Shown here one piece after another: positions 60,803-64,000 of a DNA stretch of 64,000 nt (positions are counted from its first letter, which is position 1; every line of letters begins with the position of its first letter). The notes below the pieces were generated by a model. It was not told the DNA's origin. It saw nothing but the letters and a program-made list of their open reading frames with translations, and searched no databases. The DNA is from Pseudomonas grandcourensis (GTDB taxonomy: Bacteria; Pseudomonadota; Gammaproteobacteria; Pseudomonadales; Pseudomonadaceae), in NCBI RefSeq assembly GCF_039909015.1, contig NZ_CP150919.1, positions 5,618,501-5,682,500 on the forward strand, in the 5' to 3' direction. A program made the translations under genes and the position numbers.

Positions 60803-60900
60803 CCCTTGTAGGAGCGAGCCTGCTCGCGATAGCGGACTGACATCCAATAATGATGTCGACTGACACACCGTCATCGCGAGCAGGCTCACTCCTACAGGGG
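60803..60900. repeat. REPIN between algF and algA
   Basis: Arms about 28 bp (60803-60830 with 60873-60900), nearly perfect; the right arm has GCTCACTCC where the left has GAGCGAGC, one mismatch. It fills half of the 214-bp gap. Confidence 0.88.
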
Positions 60901-60991
60901 ACCGCAGCGTCAATCCGGACACGAAACAAAAACAAGAGTGAAACGACAGAACGCAGTAGCTCTAACCAATCGATATTCAAGGAGTAACAAC

Positions 60992-62443
60992 ATGATTCCG
61001 GTGATCTTGTCAGGTGGTAGCGGCTCACGTCTTTGGCCGCTTTCCCGCAAACAATTCCCCAAGCAGTTCCTGGCCCTGACCGGCGAACACACCCTGTTCC
61101 AGCAAACCCTGGAACGCCTGGTGTTCGAAGGCATGGACACGCCAATCGTGGTCTGCAACAAGGACCACCGCTTCATCGTCAACGAGCAATTAGCGGCGCG
61201 CAAACTGGAAACCCAACGCATCCTGATGGAACCGTTCGGTCGCAACACCGCGCCGGCCGTGGCCCTGACTGCGATGATGCTGGTCAGTGAAGGTCGCGAC
61301 GAGCTGATGCTGGTACTGCCGGCCGACCACGTGCTGGAAGACCAGAAGGCCCTGCAACGCGCCCTGGCCCTGGCCACCGTCGCCGCCGAAAACGGTGAAA
61401 TGGTGCTGTTCGGCGTGCCGGCCACCAAGCCGGAAACCGGTTATGGCTACATCAAGTCGACCAACGACTCGCTGCTGCCTGAAGGCGTCAGCCGCGTCTC
61501 GCACTTTGTCGAAAAACCCGACGTGAAGCGCGCCACCGAGTTCGTTCAGTCCGGCGGTTACTTCTGGAACAGCGGCATGTTCCTGTTCCGCGCCAGCCGC
61601 TTCCTCGAAGAGCTGAAGAAGCACGATCCGGACATCTACGACACCTGCCTGCTGACCCTGGAACGCAGCCATCAGGATGCCGACACCATCACCTTCGACG
61701 AAGCCACCTTCGCTTGCTGCCCGGACAATTCCATCGACTACTCGGTGATGGAAAAAACCCAACGCGCCTGCGTCGTGCCGCTGACCGCCGGCTGGAGCGA
61801 TGTCGGCTGCTGGTCGTCGCTGTGGGAAGTCAATGAAAAAGACGCCAACGGCAACGTCACCAAAGGCGACGTGGTGATCCAGGACAGCCGCAACTGCATG
61901 ATCCACGGCAACGGCAAACTGGTGTCGGTGATCGGCCTGGAAAACATCGTCGTGGTCGAAACCAAGGACGCCATGATGATCGCCCACAAGGACAAGGTCC
62001 AAGGCGTGAAGCAGATGGTCAACACCCTCAACGAACAGGGCCGCACTGAAACCCAGAACCACTGCGAGGTCTACCGTCCGTGGGGCTCCTACGACTCTGT
62101 GGACATGGGCGGTCGTTTCCAGGTCAAGCACATCTCGGTCAAACCGGGCGCGTGTCTGTCGCTGCAGATGCACCACCACCGCGCCGAACACTGGATCGTC
62201 GTCAGCGGCACCGCTGAGGTGACCTGTGACGAGAACGTGTTCCTGCTGACCGAGAACCAGTCGACCTACATTCCAATCGCTTCGGTGCACCGTTTGCGCA
62301 ACCCGGGCAAGATTCCGTTGGAGATCATCGAGGTTCAATCGGGCAGCTACCTGGGCGAAGACGATATCGAGCGGTTTGAAGATATCTACGGTCGCTCGAC
62401 GCCGGTTGAGCGTGGCGTGGCGGTGAAAACCATCGCGCAGTAA
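60992..62443 (+). CDS. algA: Bifunctional phosphomannose isomerase / GDP-mannose pyrophosphorylase AlgA
   Basis: 483 residues. N-terminal nucleotidyltransferase with GGSGSRLWPLSRKQFPKQFL (residues 8-27) and FVEKPD (192-197); C-terminal cupin isomerase domain with metal-binding QMHHHRAEHWIVVSG. It makes mannose-6-phosphate and GDP-mannose for AlgD. Start 60992 has AAGGAG 9 bases upstream. Last gene of the operon, followed by a strong terminator. Confidence 0.97.
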   Translation: MIPVILSGGSGSRLWPLSRKQFPKQFLALTGEHTLFQQTLERLVFEGMDTPIVVCNKDHRFIVNEQLAARKLETQRILMEPFGRNTAPAVALTAMMLVSEGRDELMLVLPADHVLEDQKALQRALALATVAAENGEMVLFGVPATKPETGYGYIKSTNDSLLPEGVSRVSHFVEKPDVKRATEFVQSGGYFWNSGMFLFRASRFLEELKKHDPDIYDTCLLTLERSHQDADTITFDEATFACCPDNSIDYSVMEKTQRACVVPLTAGWSDVGCWSSLWEVNEKDANGNVTKGDVVIQDSRNCMIHGNGKLVSVIGLENIVVVETKDAMMIAHKDKVQGVKQMVNTLNEQGRTETQNHCEVYRPWGSYDSVDMGGRFQVKHISVKPGACLSLQMHHHRAEHWIVVSGTAEVTCDENVFLLTENQSTYIPIASVHRLRNPGKIPLEIIEVQSGSYLGEDDIERFEDIYGRSTPVERGVAVKTIAQ

Positions 62444-62459
62444 CGCTCAGTAAAACAAG

Positions 62460-62518
62460 AAGCCCTCGTCCAGCCTGCTGCGTCCCTATCCGCAGCAGGC
62501 TGGGCGGGGGCTTTTTTT
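62460..62518 (+). terminator. Terminator of the alginate operon
   Basis: A 23-bp stem (62460-62482 with 62491-62513; only two G-T pairs) with an 8-nt loop, then a T-run. This stem is about twice the usual length. Confidence 0.95.
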
Positions 62519-62550
62519 GCATTGGTTTTTTGCAGTGCCTCGACTGGCCT

Positions 62551-62643
62551 CTTCGCGAGCAGGCTCGCTCCCACAGGGTTTTGGGTTGATCACAGATTTT
62601 GTGCCAGGCTCGGTCCAATGTAGGAGCGAGCCTGCTCGCGATG
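62551..62643. repeat. REPIN after the alginate operon
   Basis: Arms 62551-62575 and 62619-62643, inverted copies of the common REP (GAGCAGGCTCGCTCC type), one with GTGGGAG and one with GTAGGAG. Confidence 0.85.
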
Positions 62644-62731
62644 GGGCCAGTCAGCACACCATGAATCGCCCATCGCCAACCCCACCTGCGCTTAGGTAGG
62701 ATGACCCTCTCTATTCCCGAGATTTCACGTC

Positions 62732-63196
62732 ATGTTCATCGGCGTCCTGCTGGTCATCACCTGGCTGATCCTGTTGCTGCGCTATCCGGCCAAGGCCTTG
62801 CCCGTATCCCTGGCGGCTGCCGTGGGGCTGGGCATCGTCGCGACCTGGGTCATCTGGATGGACCACCGCGAACTCAAGCAACTGCAGCGCCTGGAGTTGC
62901 GCATCAGTTACGCACCGCAGCAGTGTCCCGCCGATCGCCCATTGAAATTGACCCTGAACAACGGCAATGACGTGCCGCTGACTGAGTTGCGCTGGCGGGT
63001 CGCGGCGTATGCACCGGGCGATACGGTGAACCTGGCCGACAATCAATATACCGCCCCGCGTTATCGTGGCCCCGGCGAACTGCAGGCCGGTGGCAACTGG
63101 GAAGACTGTTTGCCGCTGCCGCCACTGCGTCCTGGCTACCGTCCGGAAACCCTGGAGTTTCGCGCCGAGCGATTGCAGGGTAGTTTTTCCGACTGA
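62732..63196 (+). CDS. Small two-helix membrane protein of unknown function
   Basis: 154 residues. Two N-terminal hydrophobic helices (2-17 and 24-42, separated by RYPAKALP) then a short charged linker (DHRELKQLQRLELR) and an extracytoplasmic-like domain with two cysteines (C65 in APQQCPADRP and C122 in WEDCLPLPPL), which could form a disulfide. Relatives in pseudomonads are sometimes labelled multidrug transporter, but it is too small and I see no transport motif. No clear ribosome site. It may be co-transcribed with the next gene (33-bp gap). Confidence 0.7.
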   Translation: MFIGVLLVITWLILLLRYPAKALPVSLAAAVGLGIVATWVIWMDHRELKQLQRLELRISYAPQQCPADRPLKLTLNNGNDVPLTELRWRVAAYAPGDTVNLADNQYTAPRYRGPGELQAGGNWEDCLPLPPLRPGYRPETLEFRAERLQGSFSD

Positions 63197-63229
63197 TCCC
63201 TCCCCCATTTTTTGCACAAGGAATGCGCC

Positions 63230-64000
63230 ATGCCCGTTGCGTTGATTACCGGTTGTTCCAGCGGCATTGGCCGCGCCCTTGCCGATGCGTTCAAGGTCGC
63301 CGGCTATGAAGTCTGGGCCAGTGCGCGCAGGGCCGAAGATGTCGCCATGCTGAGCGCTGCCGGATTTACCGCCGTGCAACTTGACGTCAACGACGGTGTA
63401 GCCCTTGAGCAATTGAGCGAGCGCATCAACCAGGAATGCGGTGGTCTCGACGTGCTGATCAACAACGCGGGTTATGGCGCCATGGGGCCGCTGCTCGATG
63501 GCGGCGTACCGGCCATGCAACGCCAGTTCGAAACCAATGTGTTCGCTGTCGTTGGCGTCACTCGCGCGATGTTTCCCGTGCTGCGCCGGAGCAAAGGATT
63601 GGTGGTGAATATCGGCAGTGTTTCGGGTGTGTTGGTCACGCCATTCGCCGGCGCCTACTGCGCCTCGAAAGCCGCCGTGCATGCCTTGAGCGATGCCTTG
63701 CGCATGGAACTGGCGCCATTCGGCGTGCGGGTCATGGAAGTCCAGCCGGGGGCCATCGCATCCAGCTTCGCCAGGAATGCCGGGCACGAAGCCGAGCAAC
63801 TGATCAGCGAAAAATCGCCATGGTTCCCGCTGCGCGAAGGCATACGCGCCCGGGCTAAAGCCTCTCAGGACAACCCGACCCCGGCCAATGAATTCGCCGC
63901 AGGTTTGCTCAAGGCTGTACAGCAGGACAAGCCGCCGCGACTGATTCGCCTGGGCAATGGCAGCCGCGCGCTGCCGCTGCTGGCCGGGTTGTTACCCAAG
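63230..64000 (+). CDS. Short-chain dehydrogenase/reductase, 3' end cut
   Basis: The frame runs off the window, leaving 257 residues. Classical SDR: cofactor motif TGCSSGIG (7-14), NNAGYG (78-83), catalytic S128 (IGSVSG), Y142-x3-K146 (YCASKAAVH). The arginines ASARR (31-35) after the second strand suggest NADP(H). An N-terminal start at 63230 has AAGGAA 8 bases upstream. The substrate is not evident. Confidence 0.9.
   Translation, partial: MPVALITGCSSGIGRALADAFKVAGYEVWASARRAEDVAMLSAAGFTAVQLDVNDGVALEQLSERINQECGGLDVLINNAGYGAMGPLLDGGVPAMQRQFETNVFAVVGVTRAMFPVLRRSKGLVVNIGSVSGVLVTPFAGAYCASKAAVHALSDALRMELAPFGVRVMEVQPGAIASSFARNAGHEAEQLISEKSPWFPLREGIRARAKASQDNPTPANEFAAGLLKAVQQDKPPRLIRLGNGSRALPLLAGLLPK

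Overview
The window is about 64 kb of a fluorescens-group Pseudomonas chromosome. This is inferred from roughly 60 % GC coding sequence, gene order matching known Pseudomonas neighbourhoods (hom-thrC, dsbC-xerD, rpsP-rimM-trmD-rplS, valS-rlmF-hupN-ndpA, dauBAR, the twelve-gene alginate operon), and many REP/REPIN elements of the kind common in that group. No rRNA, tRNA, insertion sequence, prophage or CRISPR array was recognised.

Positions 1-15600 are mostly housekeeping. After a cut substrate-binding protein gene come a DUF3509 gene and a BvgS-like sensor that ends after its PAS domain. Then come threonine synthesis (hom, thrC), the periplasmic disulfide isomerase dsbC, the recombinase xerD, a cation/proton antiporter, the ribosomal/tRNA-modification operon rpsP-rimM-trmD-rplS, ffh, a cytochrome-assembly-like membrane protein and a CorC/HlyC-type protein. 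Positions 15800-27600 carry an MHS-type transporter, valS, rlmF, two nucleoid proteins (hupN and ndpA), a membrane-anchored glutaredoxin, a GST, a GIY-YIG protein, an NTF2-like protein, and a gntR-cynX pair.

Positions 27700-38500 are an amino-acid block. It holds the general L-amino-acid ABC transporter aapJQMP, a carboxylesterase, the helicase rhlB, the D-to-L arginine racemisation genes dauB, dauA and dauR, and a polar amino-acid binding protein. DauA oxidises D-arginine to the 2-keto (imino) acid, DauB reductively aminates it to L-arginine, and DauR is the local regulator. Then follow moaC-moaD-moaE, an AT-rich island with a HIT-family gene, phoH, a secreted polysaccharide-deacetylase-like protein and yaaA.

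Positions 45730-62443 are the complete alginate operon algD-8-44-K-E-G-X-L-I-J-F-A. AlgA and AlgD make GDP-mannuronic acid. Alg8 and Alg44 polymerise it under c-di-GMP control. AlgK, AlgE, AlgX, AlgG and AlgL handle periplasmic passage, editing and export. AlgI, AlgJ, AlgF and AlgX acetylate it. A long, hairpin-rich leader precedes algD and a 23-bp-stem terminator follows algA. The most unusual feature is a REP doublet inserted in frame into the 5' end of algK, so that it is translated as part of the lipoprotein signal region. Three other operon junctions (algD/alg8, algL/algI, algF/algA) also hold REP hairpins. The window ends with a small two-helix membrane protein and a cut short-chain dehydrogenase.
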